Positions 23,037-36,045 are shown, numbered from the stretch's first letter. The stretch: DNA of 60,000 nucleotides from Nymphaea colorata (GCF_008831285.2 NC_045141.1:14496106-14556105); one strand, 5' to 3'. Notes: generated by a model not told the origin, from the sequence alone. Made by a program: numbers and translations.

Positions 23037-24529
23037 GGGCCCGTTTGATTGCCCAAAATAATTTGGTGGAGCGGTTGAAAGATGTACGGGCAGATGAAAT
23101 TTCGCCCGCCCGAAACAAAAACCATCAAACACCCTGTTTACGATAAAGTGAGCGGGTGAAATTTCACCTGCTCGACATTTTCCTTTCGAAAGCTTCTGTT
23201 CATTTCACCCATGCATCTTCCTTCGCAGTCGACGAGCTCCCACTTAGCAAAGGCCGTCGCTGCCGGAGAGGGTTGAAGGTGCAGCAGAGGCGTCCTCTCT
23301 CTCCAGCCACTCCTAGCACATCTCCTTGCCCAATTCATCAGTACCCAAGAGAGGAAAAGATGACAACGACGATGATGTTGAGACGTCCCAAAAACGAAAT
23401 CTCAACAAGGACAACGACCACAAGCAGGAGGGGCATGAGGATGCTTCTCCTCCGCCATGATTTTGATAGTCATGCCCCCTCGATAATTGCTTTGGCCGAG
23501 TTTGCTCTCCCACCCATTTTCTCTGACCCAAAATCAAAACCACGAAGGGGTGATGAACAGGAAAAGGAAGCGAACGAGAAGACCAGAGAAAATTGAAGGC
23601 TCGCTCTCTCCAAAACCTGTCGCTTTAGTTCGAATTCTCGAGTTTCGTAAGTTGATCATATCTCTCTCTGCGCTACCTGTCCTCCCGTGCAACTCTCTCT
23701 CCCTCCCCTCCTCTCTCTCCATGGCCTTCTTAAAATTATTTCGGAAGGGCAAAAACATTATTGTTGGGCTGCGAAGTTGGGTGTTCATTATGCGGCTTCT
23801 TCTCTGATCAATTTGTATGGGAAATGTGGGGCTGCTTGGGACGTGCACAAAGTGTTTGATAAAATGTTTTGCAGAGATGTTGGCTATTGGAATTCCATGA
23901 TTTCTGAGTTTTGTCAGAATGGCCTTGCTTCCGAGGCTGTTGTTGTCTTCGAACAGATGATCACAAGGAACGAGCATCTGGAAGGAACAAAGGCATTCAT
24001 TGTTGGGCATAAGGCTACAATATGAAGAAGAGCAGTTCTAATCAGGGGGAGGAGAGGAAGATGACCAAATTGATTTTTACAACTAAAAATTTTCTGCTGT
24101 TTTATTTTCTGTGTACTCTGATACTGATATGGTGGTCAATCCAGTTCAACATAATATGTTTTGTAATCTCTAAGATATGGTCCATAACAATTTCATTCAA
24201 TACTTAGTCATTGATTTCCTCTTTTCATCAATACTTGGGAAGAACGTACCTATATCGCGCCGATCAACTGCCTTAGTAGTTGCAGTAAAATCTATATCAT
24301 GCCGATCGCTTTAGTGGTTGCAATAAAATCATTGGGGACTTGAAAAGAAAAAAAACAATATTTATCACGTTAAATTGTTCTTGTGCATCAAACATGGTTA
24401 AATTTACCACGTTAAATTCTTCCTGTGCATCAAACAGAGCCTCAGATTGGAAGAAGGAGAAATTTCATCTTGTAAATTTTTTCAGAAAAATTTACCACGT
24501 TAAATTTCACCCGACAATCAAACGGACCC
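23037..24529. mobile_element. PIF/Harbinger-like element, 1.49 kb, with captured gene sequence
   Basis: Terminal inverted repeats GGGCCCGTTTGATTG and (right, reverse-complemented) GGGTCCGTTTGATTG match at 14 of 15 positions. TAA flanks both ends (23034-23036 and 24530-24532). Ends of this form with a three-base TWA duplication are typical of the PIF/Harbinger superfamily. No transposase is present. Related subterminal phrases (caatcaaac, gggtgaaattt, catcaaaca) recur near both ends. The middle holds a PPR-protein fragment (23744-23959) and GC-richer sequence unlike the surroundings, so it looks like a gene-carrying (Pack-type) non-autonomous element. Confidence 0.7.
23744..23959 (+). pseudogene. 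PPR-protein gene fragment inside the PIF-like element
   Basis: About 72 residues in one open frame read as a piece of a plant pentatricopeptide (PLS-class) protein: AAKLGVHYAASSLINLYGKC, then KVFDKM, RDVGYWNSMISEFCQNGLAS and FEQM. Such proteins act in organelle RNA processing, but this fragment covers only about two repeats. It lacks a start, a targeting peptide and a C-terminal domain. The upstream part of the frame is unrelated low-complexity sequence. Confidence 0.8.
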
Positions 24530-25667
24530 TAAAGAACCAAAAAATTAGGTATTTTTGCTACCTAGCATCTTAGAGTATGTTTATTTTGCATAATAGGATC
24601 GATCTTACATATTTTACTACAAATATCAAGGTTTGGGTATTCGTCACTTAGTTTTAGAGTATGTTTGTTTCACTAATTCTCATAATAGGACATATTGTCC
24701 TAAGGGGCATGTCCTAGTTGGCCGAATTGACATAACAGGGAAGGGGCCGGTCGTCAATTCAAGTCCTATAAATGCTAAATATTTCATTTGACTGCAAACA
24801 ATGAGTATGTTCATGTGACGCTTAGTTAAGCGGTGTCCCGATTCCCACCAAAACCCTAAGGTTAGGGAAAAAAAGGAAAAGGTCTCATACTCTTCAGGAT
24901 ATCTCTTCCCAAGAATAGGACATCAAGTGCAGCCATTCACCAAAAAAAGAAGGAAAAAAAAAAAGATATACCTTCTCTTGAGTAAAAAGTGTAATTCAAC
25001 GTACCAGCTTGTCTTGAATTGCACTTGCTTTGTTTATTCTCTAGTGCTGGTGTTCCATTCAAACACCGAACAAGAAATCAAACATACTATCACTCTTACA
25101 GGACACCTCTGTTCAAACCACTTAGATCAACAGGAAGGTGGAGACATGATTTTTTGGATATATCTTGCAGTTTTTGCACAAATGGACGATGTACAGGAAC
25201 TGTTTTTCTTCCAGGCAAAAGGGAGAAGTATTTTCTACGGGAAACTAGATAAAATGAGCCGGACTCCATGGATTTAACAAGAACATTTATACATGGCAAT
25301 TCTTTTTCTAAGAAGAAAGGAAGAATATGATATGAAACATGCTTGATGCACGACCAGAATATTAAACTTCAGTAGCCCTCATCGGAGTGTTACTCAAAGT
25401 CTTTAGAGGAGTACATGCTGTGTTACGTAAAGCATCACTAAAAGTAGTAGCGGCAGTGCTTTCCTTCGGTATCATTATTTGCATATGCCCCAGTTGCAAA
25501 TTTTTGAAAACCTTTCAGTGACGCTCAAAACTTGTCATTATAGATTCTTTTACACCTTTGAAATATTCTAACAGTGAATTAAATTGATTGGCCATGGATT
25601 AGTGAGGCCGCTTTTGGAAAATATTTTTCTACAATTATATCATATGCTAAAAAGTCAATTGCTTTAA
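24530..25667. other. Spacer, no gene recognised
   Basis: The first part aligns loosely with 38730-38840 (cataatagga/gaataggaca; atattttactac), that is, with the spacer after copies 4 and 6. The rest is unrecognised. Confidence 0.45.
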
Positions 25668-26108
25668 CAATCTGTTTGGTTGGAGGAAAATGAATGGAAA
25701 GAGAGGGAAATGGTTGTCAAGCCGGCGTTTGGTTGGTTAATTAAGAATGAGGGTAAGGAAAGTAAAGCAAAAAAGCCATGTTGATTGGTTGCAAAGGAAA
25801 ATAAAGAAAATGCAGGGAAATGAAAGAATAACTCAATACAAATCCAATCCCTCCAAAATTCTGGGGATTGGGATAGAAAGAAAAAGTATCCAAACAAGTT
25901 TTATCTGTTCTTCATTTTCCTTTACTCTCTTTTTCCTCCTGGTTTCATTCCGGGGATTGGGATAGAAAGAAAAAGTATCCAAACAAGTTTTATCTGTTCT
26001 TCATTTTCCTTTACTCTCTTTTTCCTCCTGGTTTCATTCCCCTCCGTTTGCTTTCCATTTCTTTCCATCCCTCCCTTTCCTTCCTTTTCCCTCCATCCAA
26101 ACGTAGCG
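25668..26108. mobile_element. PIF-like MITE with an internal 89-bp tandem duplication
   Basis: TAA on both sides (25665-25667, 26109-26111). The arms run from CTGTTTGGTTGGAGG on the left and, reverse-complemented, from ACGTTTGGATGGAGG on the right, and continue as purine-rich GGAAAG/GGGAGG sequence. Inside, 25863-25951 is repeated immediately at 25952-26040 with essentially no differences, so the duplication is recent. Confidence 0.6.
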
Positions 26109-26318
26109 TAAATGCCTTGGTTAGAACGTCTAAACAAGATCAACCACATGGTATAGAAAGTGCATTAGTCATGAGGAGTCATATGCTTAATTAAAACAAT
26201 TTTTCCGCTTTCACATCTTTCAAGCAACATTTAGTTAATTCCTCTTAGATTTTTGTTAAAGAAAATGGTTTTTGTCTAAAATCATTTTTTACAAGAATTT
26301 AAAAGACACTAGTGATCT

Positions 26319-26321
<3 letters not shown>

Positions 26322-26401
<80 letters not shown>
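26322..26401. repeat. (TA)n microsatellite
   Basis: An almost pure TA tract of about 80 bases. Confidence 0.95.
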
Positions 26402-26403
<2 letters not shown>

Positions 26404-26769
26404 TCCTAATTAGTTGAAATTCAAGAAAAGAGCCTGAATGGGCCCATTTATCAGTCTAGTTCTGGTGGGCATGCGGAGAACAAAGCTTGATGATCTTAGA
26501 TGATGCAAAACTTTATACTTTAATTTGCAGCTACCAATTTTTTGTTTTTTTCAGTTAGGAGCTACCTAAACTTTAAAAATTGTAAGTGCCTGGGATTCAT
26601 CTCTCAACATCGACTTCATGAACTGCTAGCATTATTTTATTGAAACTAAATATTCGTAAGAACCTAATCTCCTTCTTTACATATATATTCTTTTTCTCAT
26701 TCTCTACAAGCAGAGATGAAGGCTGGAGTCACATACACCCTCACCTAATCATTCTGCTTGCTTCATAAG

Positions 26770-28090
26770 GGTTGGCCATTTTCATTTTGATTCTGATTGT
26801 TCATCAACTTGGAAGGAGTACGACAGCTCGGAGGTCTTTGGGCTCCTCATTTAGTCAATGGAGTGAAATGGCTCGATGTAAACTCCATGGACTTTTCGAG
26901 TCATATAAAGAATTGAAATCAGCTGGCTATAGACGGATGGATTTTCTTTTTTATATTATGTCGCTAAAGACCGTCACCAGATGTGCATTTACAATAGTCG
27001 GTTATTCGCCATACTTTTCGAGACAGAATATGAACCTTTTGAGACGGTTTTTAGCAACAAAAAAAAAAAAAAAAACCATTTGGCCATTGAGGTAGCAAAT
27101 TAATTTTAATTTTCTATATATAGGCATAGAAATAATTGGCATATTCTTTTATTGGGAAAGGAATCAGTAATTCACTTGAATGAAGCTAATTAGCATCGTA
27201 CTATTAGTGTATGCTACATGGGATGGCCAACAATGCAAGAAGCAACATGACTCACTCTTTTTTAAACAGATTACATACTTAATTTCATGGCCTTTTACAA
27301 TGGTACACAAGAAGAAACATACAAACATATTAATTTTTATTGCAGATAGATTTATATGTCGCTGTATGAAAGTGTTCTTGAGCTTCAATTTCGTTATAAA
27401 ATTTTCAAGAGTGTTGCAAATAAAGAATAAGAAGTAACTGAAAACATACAAATAATCTTTTTAATAGATTGTTTAAAATAACTTAAGTTCGACATTTTCC
27501 TGATTAATTAATGACATCTAGAAGTTTACCTTTTTCGAACCAATTAATAAAAGGTCGCTAGCTTATCCTGTAAAAATCACAAGAGAAACATGTGGATCCG
27601 ATCTCTTAACCTTTCTTTTCATAATTTTATAGTACCAATGACTCAATGAGGAAGATAAATAATTAACTAACTAATTTCGATATTAATAAGAAATAATAAA
27701 TCTGAATAGATAAACATGAATCGGTAATGCTATTTTGTGTAGTAAAAAAACGCCAATAAAAATTAATAAGCCAACATTCTACTTTTCGGTACTGATATTG
27801 TTATAGTAATTTTTGCCATTATTAACGCAACTTAAGTTAGCAATTACCTTTGGTTTAACTTACGACAATGTAATTAACAATGTTCGTATCCAGGCCTCGA
27901 CGATATAACCCAACGCTGCATTTTTTAAATTAGAATTAACATATAGTAAATAATTTTCTACTAACATGTTCCAGTGAAAAATAAATTTACCAAAATTTAT
28001 GATTTGTAAGCTACTGTTGATCCGAATCAAAAACTAAAGTTTCTAATATTAAAAAAAACTGGTATATGTTAAAAAAATGGTCCGATCATT

Positions 28091-28133
<43 letters not shown>

Positions 28134-28590
28134 CACCAGCTTACCGCTAAAAGCTTAAATACATGGAAATAGAAGAGGGAATGGAACCTGAAACCTACAA
28201 TAAGAGAGAGTGACAGAGAGAACTTTTAAAATGAAACATTAATTAAGAGAGATAGGTTTCAAAATGAAGCATTAATTAGGAGAGATAGATGCACAGGAAT
28301 TAAGTTAAAGTTCTTCAGGTTTTCAATAAAAAAAAAAGTGGTAAGCTTTGAAAGAACCTAAATCTGCATGCCATGTGAGTCGTTTTTTTTTTTAATTAAT
28401 AATATGACAATAACCTTTACCAAGCTTCAGTGATTATTTTGACATAAGTTAAGAAAATTCTGCTTTCCAAAAAGGAGTATTGTGCAAACAAGAAAATATC
28501 CTAATATTCAAAATCAAATAAACTAAATGATCACCTTGTCATTTATATGAATGCAAGGTTAGTTGAGCACATGTTTGAGCTACCTCACCG
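26770..28590. repeat. Spacer repeat, 5' side of GT47-4
   Basis: Aligns with 40420-42170, 49100-50930 and 59320-60000 (5' spacers of other units), and with 33260-34390 and 54330-55460 (3' flanks of copies 4 and 6). Shared phrases: 'ggttggccattttcatttt', 'ctgttgatccgaatc', 'tgcatgccatgtgagtc'. It contains a 19-base A run near 27058 and a (GA)n tract at about 28092-28133. Edges are approximate. Confidence 0.65.
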
Positions 28591-29144
28591 TGGTTAAGTA
28601 CCTTATAATTAATTATTTTATTTAAATAATATTCGATTTAGGTCGGAATGATAAGAATTTGGACCTAATTAAATAAACTGTTATACAAACTTCAGATTAT
28701 TTAAATCCAAACGATGACGTTTTCCCACTAGTTTAAGCAACAAAAATGGGGCACCATAATTAAAGGCAAAAATAATATTTATTTATTTTTTTGCTTAAGA
28801 GTATTAATTGTTTAAATTTTAAATTTTAAAGGACACAAGTATGTAAACGAGAAATAATGGCAGAAGCTCATATCTGTCTCGGCCAACGCAGCCGAAGGAG
28901 TGAGCAATCATAGGGTCGCCGTGGGGCAATGCCATTCATTATTGGAGTTGAGCGATCCTTTTCAGTATAGCTTCCAATCAGAGACAGAATCTGCTCGAGA
29001 AATCATGGCAGCAGAAACAACAAGTGGCTGCCACAGGGTTTCTGAGACCAACTGTGGACGAAAGTCTTGAAGAGACCTTTGTCAGTTGTTCTGAAAGAGC
29101 CCTAAGAGGAAGAAGAAGAAGAAGAAGAAGGCGCGGGCAACAAC
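28591..29144 (+). promoter_or_regulatory. Upstream region and leader of GT47-4
   Basis: From about 28860 the sequence is shared with the 5' regions of copies 5 and 6: 'gcagaagctcatatctg', 'gagttgagcgatccttttca', 'gagaccaactgtgga', and a GA-rich purine run just before the ATG. The shared block probably holds the promoter and leader, but no TATA box could be assigned with confidence. Confidence 0.4.
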
Positions 29145-31192
29145 ATGAGGGAAGACTTGTCAGCCATTCTGTTCCTGGTCCTGCTCGCATTCTCAGCGGC
29201 CATCTTCAATTCCTACAATGGCAGTGGCACAAGCTCCGCTGTCCTCTCCTTTCGTCTCACCCCTGTGACTATGTCTGCCCCGGCTCCCATTGATTCTGCT
29301 CCTGCAACTATGTCTGCTCCTGCTCCTGCTCCAGCTCCTACTGATTCTGCTGCTGCGCCGATGCCTGAGTCTGCACATGAAATGGCCAACGCCACACTCA
29401 GCACCGTCTCCAATGCTTCAGCGACGGCGGGCTCGGGCTCGGTTAACGAATCTCTCTATCTTCAATTGAAATGGCCAATCAATTAATTTTCTGACTGTTA
29501 CATTCTTTCTGTGGTTGCAGACGCAAACGAGAGGCAGCGGTGTTGAGATGAGCAGGTTGGAGAAGCTGGAGGAGGGTCTCGCCAGGTCGAGGGCTGCCAT
29601 TAGAAGGGCTGCTCTGGCGAGAAACTACACTTCTTATCGGAAGCGCCGGGGCTTTGTGCCGAGGGGGCCCATCTACCACAACTCTTATGCATTTCATCAG
29701 TAATCAACTTTTCTTTGCCTAATTCTTTTAAAGAAAGGAAGAGAACTAGTTTCTCAACTTGTCATTTGTATGCTACATTTAAATCGTTTTACTTATATGT
29801 ATAAATGGTAGTTTATACTAAACTGAAAAATATTCATTAGCTCCTATTATTGTAGATGTTATACATGAACTATCATGCATTGTACTATAATAAACAGGAG
29901 CTACGTAGAGATGGAGAAGAGGCTGAAGATATGGATCTACAGGGAAGGGGAGCCACCCATTTTCCATGATGGTTCTAGCATGGGACTGTATTCGATAGAG
30001 GGCCATTTCATCCAAGAGATGGACAAGCAACGGCTGCCCTTCATCACCAATGACCCAGAGCAGGCCTTGCTCTACTTCCTTCCATTCAGCGTTGAAAGAA
30101 TGGTCAGGTTCTTTTACAAGAAGGGCAGTACTGTGAACGTTGTAAAACTCATCTCGGTCGTGATCAGTGACTATGTCCAGGTGGTAGCAAACAAGTACTC
30201 ATATTGGAACAGCTCCAACGGTGCAGATCATTTCATGGTTGCCTGCCATGACTGGGTAAATCAAATCATCCACCAGTTTTCTTTTGTATTTTCTTTTAAT
30301 TTCTTCATAGTTGTATGCATTTGCAACATCGAATATGTTTGCCTACTGTGATTGCTAAACCGAAGAAGTGTTCAAATATGCCAAATTTATGGTACTTGAG
30401 GGAAGCATGGATCAATTTATTATAAATGGTGATTTGATGAGATGTACCCCTAAGATTCTGGGCTGCCTTGGAATTTAATTGGTAAGCAAGACACTCTTTA
30501 ACTAAAGTGCAGTGCATCTTCCGTTTGTAATCTAGAAAAATAATGCTCACTGGAATCGAACAGTGACCCTTCAGCTTGATCAGTTTTTCTATACCTCTCG
30601 AGATAATTAGTGAGTTATAACTAATCTATGCATGGTTTAATTGGTGAGAGTTATTTTAAGGGTTCCACCACATAACTGGTCCCAAACTATCCTCTATTCT
30701 TGGGGTTGGCATGATTATCATGTTGCCCCTAATAATCTCTCAGCTCAATGTTCCAAAATTTTTTGGCCAATACAGCACTAGCCTTATCAATAATTTAATG
30801 TCAAAAGCTCCATCTCCCAAATAATACTACTCTAAGAGTAAGCAAATCATGTTTAAGATACGTGCTTATTATTAAAAAAATATTAATAAACAATTCTTTA
30901 TTAACTTAGGAAAAAAATAATATATATCATATTCACAATATATAACCTGCTGAAAAGCATCACATAAATCTCATAACAATTCTCCATTAAATTATGAGAA
31001 ATTATGGTACCGAGTTATCTATATATATATATATATATAGTATCAAAACTTTAGGTGCTACCGTTGATTATTCTTCTATTGACAGTCAAAAGAAAAACAA
31101 TGATAAAAATTATTTTTCTCCTCGTATTTTAATCATGTATATTAAAAAGATCAATACCAAAATGAATCCTTAGAGGTCCAGTACTTACGAGT

Positions 31193-31250
<58 letters not shown>

Positions 31251-32147
31251 ATAGACACATAGCTAAAAATTTAAAAATTGTCACTTAGAAAAGTTACTAC
31301 GTGGAACATTAATGATGGTTTATGACGTATAAATGGTTACTGGTGATTTGGGATAGACAGATTTCAGAATGCATTAATGTGGAGACAACTGCTCCAAGAT
31401 GAGAATGAAAGCAGCAAGAATATTAATGCTTGTGCTAAATTTCTAACAACTGCTTTCATAAAATCATATAATATTCGTGGGTCTTTATAAATTCATCCTT
31501 AATTAACTTTTACACAACTTACACAACCTATCTTTGTTAATTTTTTATGATAAAAAAGGCCCTCCTTCCCCATTTTGCTTCTAAGGCAGTAAATTCTAAG
31601 CAGCTCATGGTTGCTGGTGACCAATACGACGTACGATGCGGGACCTGATCCTTGCTTGATGGATCCATCAACCAATATCTTAAATTTCAGCCGTCTCTAA
31701 CTCACACCCACAGAGCATGGTACGGTTTCTTGACATTAGAAGTATGAGCTGCCATTTCATTTTTTTTCTGCACATTCCATTAAAAGCATCGTTAGTTTAA
31801 TTCCCATAGAGTGTTACACCTTTTAATTTGACTGGAAAAGGCAGCATGCCCTACAACCTAGTTGAAAAGTGTATAATAAGAGAACCTAGGTGGTCCCAAA
31901 GCAGTTCTACACCCCATGAGCAAAGAAACAATAAAAGATTTCATTCTCTTACTTGTGCAGTGGGTTCCCTCCTACTCACCAGAATGTTGGTGAAATGTGT
32001 GCAGATTTGAATTGATTTCAATACTAAACTGGATGTGACGAATTATTAAATTGTCCGACTTTGTTGACCTTATGTGACTACAAACTGCAGGTGTGAGCTT
32101 TAGGGTCATGATAGAAGACAAGGGTCTCTCTCTCTCTTTCTCTCTCC

Positions 32148-32205
<58 letters not shown>

Positions 32206-32947
32206 GATATTATTGTGATGAATATATTTAATCTTGAATTACCTAGACAAGGTCGGCTGTCCTGATCTTTTTACTGATGTTTAGGCGCCGTATGCCACCG
32301 TAAAACAAGAAGTCATCAAAAGTTTGATCAGGGTGATGTGCAGTGCCAACATCTCAGAAGGCTTCAACCCAAGAAAGGATTCACCTCTCCCAGAATTCAA
32401 CTTCATGTTTCGTCTCCCCACAGTCGTCAGAGTCCCAACTCCACCTTCCTGCAAAAGTATGTTAGCTTTTTTTGCAGGAGGCAACCATGGCTCCGTCAGA
32501 AAGTTCCTCTTCGAACAGTGGGATGGCAAGGACCCGCAAATTCAAATCTTTCAACGCTTGCCCATAGGCGAAAACTACAAGGAGCACATGATGAATGCCA
32601 AGTACTGCCTCTGTCCAAGTGGGTATGAAGTCGCCAGTCCCAGGCTCACTGAATCCATACTGGCTGGTTGCGTGCCGGTGCCGATTTCCGATGGCTATGT
32701 GCTCCCCTTCAGTGATGTTCTAGACTGGTCTCAGTTTTCGGTTCCGATTCCAGTTCAAAAGATACCCAAACTTAAAGAGATTCTGATTAACATTCCTGAA
32801 CATTCATACTTGAAGTTGCAAGCAAACGTTATGAAGGTCCAGAAGCACTTTGTGATTAATGACCCTCCCAAGAGGTTTGATGTCGTGCATATGTTGTTCC
32901 ATTCCATATGGCTCAGAAGACTTAATGTGAGGTTATATGATTTGTAA
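29145..32947 (+). CDS. GT47-4, exostosin-family glycosyltransferase (altered exon 1 donor)
   Basis: Exons 29145-29441, 29521-29699, 29898-30255 and 32285-32947 (498 aa if so spliced). The signal anchor covers about residues 5-23 and the stem has repeated [13 protein letters not shown]-type phrases up to about residue 99. Exon 3 has [18 protein letters not shown] and [13 protein letters not shown]. Exon 4 has [40 protein letters not shown] and HSIWLRRL. The donor used by the other copies (GTAGGA after the 'SNAS...' codons) is missing through a 12-base gap, leaving GCGGGC. The next in-phase candidate is TCG|GTTAAC at 29441/29442, which adds GSGS and keeps the frame, so the gene may still work. 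Intron 3 is the longest (2029 bp). Confidence 0.8.
31019..31251. repeat. Two (TA)n tracts in intron 3 of GT47-4
   Basis: TA runs at about 31019-31040 and 31195-31240, the second continuing into a short (TG)n. Confidence 0.9.
32152..32201. repeat. (TA)n near the intron 3 acceptor of GT47-4
   Basis: A TA run preceded by a TC-rich stretch, ending about 84 bases before exon 4. It occupies the same position as 19531-19632 and 45791-45998. Confidence 0.95.
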
Positions 32948-33259
32948 CCATCCTTCTTCTTCCTCAGTTGCTTGTCTATTCTCTATTGTTAGCGTTACCT
33001 TCCAACATCGAAAAGAAAATAATACGTATCTCAATTCCACCATTGAGATTCATAAGGTGTGGGCGTTATTAGCGTAACTGTTGAGTTTGCAAATCAAATA
33101 AAAGATCATGGTAAAATTAATGAGAGCAACTATCCGGGGGAAAGATCCGTGCATCAACTCAACACAAAAGCAAAGATTGAAGTCATTCCTAATGTTTAGA
33201 AAATGGATTATTTTCACGGGGCTCGAAGCATTCGCAAAATTTATTTCCATTTTGCGATG

Positions 33260-34390
33260 TTCATATGGTTGGCCATTTTCATTTTGATTCTGCTAATTGT
33301 TCGGCTACAACTAGCTGAAGCACTACAGCTTGCAGATCATCGTGCTCCTGAAGCCAATGGAGTCAAATGGATTATAAGCAAACACTGTTGAGTTTTAGAG
33401 TTCTTATCCTTCACATATAGAAAGCAACCACATCTCTTTTTTATAAAGGAATTAGTAATTCACTTGAATTGAATAAATTGTTAGTATGCTGAATCTGCAG
33501 CAATTCAAGAATTCCTTTTCAAGAAATATGTATACAAGAATAAAAAATACATATAAATATACTTTATTATAGGCATATATTGTCTACTACTGTACTTGAG
33601 TTCTAATCTTGTTGGAAAATTCTAAAAAAGGCAGCTACAAAATCAGAAATAATTGAAAGCGTGCAAATGTACATAAGTATCCACTTAATTGTGTCCATCG
33701 AGTCGAACGAACTCGTATATTAAATTAATTGAGCTCCAGCTTGAGTTAGAACTCAATCTATAAATGAGTCGAGTTTTAGTTACTCAAGTTCGATTTTCTT
33801 GTGTCTTCTCCGTTTGTTAATTTTTAGGGGTAAGTCAGCAATTTTTGATGGATTTTTACACTCTTTTTATGGTTTTCATTTTCATTTAAAGAAAAAAAAT
33901 TCAAGAATCAAGTGATGCGAGCTTAAACATGTTCACCTTGTACTTTTATTATTTAATTTTCTACTAGTACAATCGAATGAAAAAATGAACCAATGAAATT
34001 TATGATTTCTAAATTACCGCTGACCCAAAGCAGAAACTGTAAAGCCTCTAATATTCGGAAAAGCTGTTAGAAGTAAAATAATTAATCTGATCACTTGCCT
34101 CAAACTCTCAACTCCAAAGGCTTGGTGCAGAGAGAAAGTTAGAATATTAACTTAATGATCCAAATGTCCTCATACTGAAATACCAACAAATATTAACACT
34201 TGGTAAAATCCCATGTTATTTTAAAAAAAGACTATGGGAGCAAAAGAAATTTCTGCTTACCCAAAAATAGAATATTAATGAACAAAATGAAAATTTTCAA
34301 TATTAAAAAATAAAATATCCCACAATGCTGGTTAGGCAAGCACATGTTTGACCTTCTTAGAGTTTTCTTTTTTATATTTGGAATGAGTTT
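33260..34390. repeat. Spacer repeat, 3' side of GT47-4
   Basis: Same orientation as, and alignable by eye with, the 5' spacer of this gene (26770-28590) and with the 3' flank of GT47-6 (54330-55460). Shared phrases include 'ggttggccattttcatttt', 'agtaattcacttgaat' and 'ctaatattcggaaaagctg'. Confidence 0.65.
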
Positions 34391-35005
34391 AATAAAGCTG
34401 CTCAAAGAAGTGTCAAAGCTCTCCCCTCTTTCTATTGTCACTGAGGTCAAAAGCTGCTTCGGGACTTGGGTGAACCTGTTCAACTAAACTGTCATATTAC
34501 CACCATTCGCAGTCCAAAGGAATAACACCTATGAGAATGAAACTGACGAAGACTTTCACCGGTCAACTAAGGCCAAGGTGGCCTTCGGTAAAGAAATTAC
34601 TCAGTTAAAATCTTGATTTCTTCTCTTTATTGTTTATATTTTATCTTTCGACACACTTTTGCGGGATTATCTTTTCCAAACATGTAATAACGAGCTATTT
34701 TTTATTTCTAACCTTGCAGCCAAATCAACATTCACATCCATTGGCTCTGCATGACTAACATCGCACCTTCGAAGGTAAAGCTACAAGGGAGTTGCCGCTG
34801 GTTTTGATCATTTTCTTGAACACACTATCAAATCTGAACCCCTCCCACCAGGGTGGAGCTAGAAAATTTTGTTTATAGAGCACTAAATATGTAGGTAAAA
34901 AATTTCAATTGGCCTTGAGGCAATGACCAGAATCTCGTGGGGGCTGATCTAGATAATGGAACTCAAATATACCCAGATCCAATTAAAGACAAGGTTTTAA
35001 AGTGT

Positions 35006-35075
35006 GCTCGCTGCGGCGTTTGCCCCACATAGCCCACACTGCTCGCTGCGGCGTATGCCCCACATAGCCCACACT
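35006..35075. repeat. 35-bp tandem duplication
   Basis: Two adjacent units starting gctcgctgcggcgt, with one difference between them. The matching place in the duplicate spacer (about 56190) is deleted, so both units are absent there. Confidence 0.9.
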
Positions 35076-36045
35076 TGCTTCTGCCCCTGCCTCTCAAAAA
35101 CCTCATATTGGAAAGGTTGAAATGTTTCCACCTATTTGCCCTATAGCCACTGGATGGTTTTCATGATGTGCAACTCATTGGGCATAAAGCAAGATATTGT
35201 GCAATATGGGAAGATGAATAACTAGTAGGCAAAGAAGTGAGGAACTAACTAGGTTTTTTGGAAGCTGTTTAGTAGCATTCAATGATCAGCCCAAAAATTG
35301 ACTAACTAGGTTTCATGTAACATAATGTTCTTTTTATAAATCTACCTTAAATTTTAAGACATAATTACTAGAGAGTAACAATCTGTTATGGATGCCAAAC
35401 AGCCCCTTAACAATAGCACTTTATTATTGTCGGATGAATATGCCTCAAAAAATGAATCAGATTCATGAAACACTTATTAAAGTGCTTCATAAACTTACAC
35501 TATATTTTAGAGCAGATTAGTGGGACAATAACAAAGCATCACCATTACCAAACAGCCATATAAGAGACATATAACAGTAACAATTTGTTACTGATCCATT
35601 AATCCATCCTAAAAGACAAATTGTAATATGAATCTACTCTTTACTCTTCAGGTCTGAAAAAGTATCAAACTGTTCCTATTGTCAAATGATCTCTCATTAA
35701 CTCCTTCACTTGCAAGCCAACGCACACCTTACCTTACCAACATATTGGGAAATGAGGCATAGCTGGCTAGGTTCTTCAGCTCCCCATCTTGATTTACTCT
35801 CTTGGCTAAACCGCTTCTTTGCATACTTTATGCATAGCATATCGAATCGAATCAACCTAGATAATCCAATCAGCTTATCAAATATGCTATTATTCTTTAT
35901 TTGAAGCATATTATGAATTTCTTTTGGTTTCAGTATTGGAAATAAACCTAGATATTCTTGTTTCTCATTAATGGATATCACAAAACATGCCAAAATTGAA
36001 AATAAAAAAACTGTGGAAGTCTTCATCGTAGTCCATTCTTTGAGG

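Noticed and set aside
23156-23596. 146-codon frame in the PIF-like element as a gene
   Set aside because: Biased Arg/Thr/Pro composition, no recognised domain and a competing frame on the other strand. It is probably captured or scrambled sequence.
30541-30560. B-box-like sequence on the minus strand in intron 3 of GT47-4
   Set aside because: No matching A box and no element boundaries were found.
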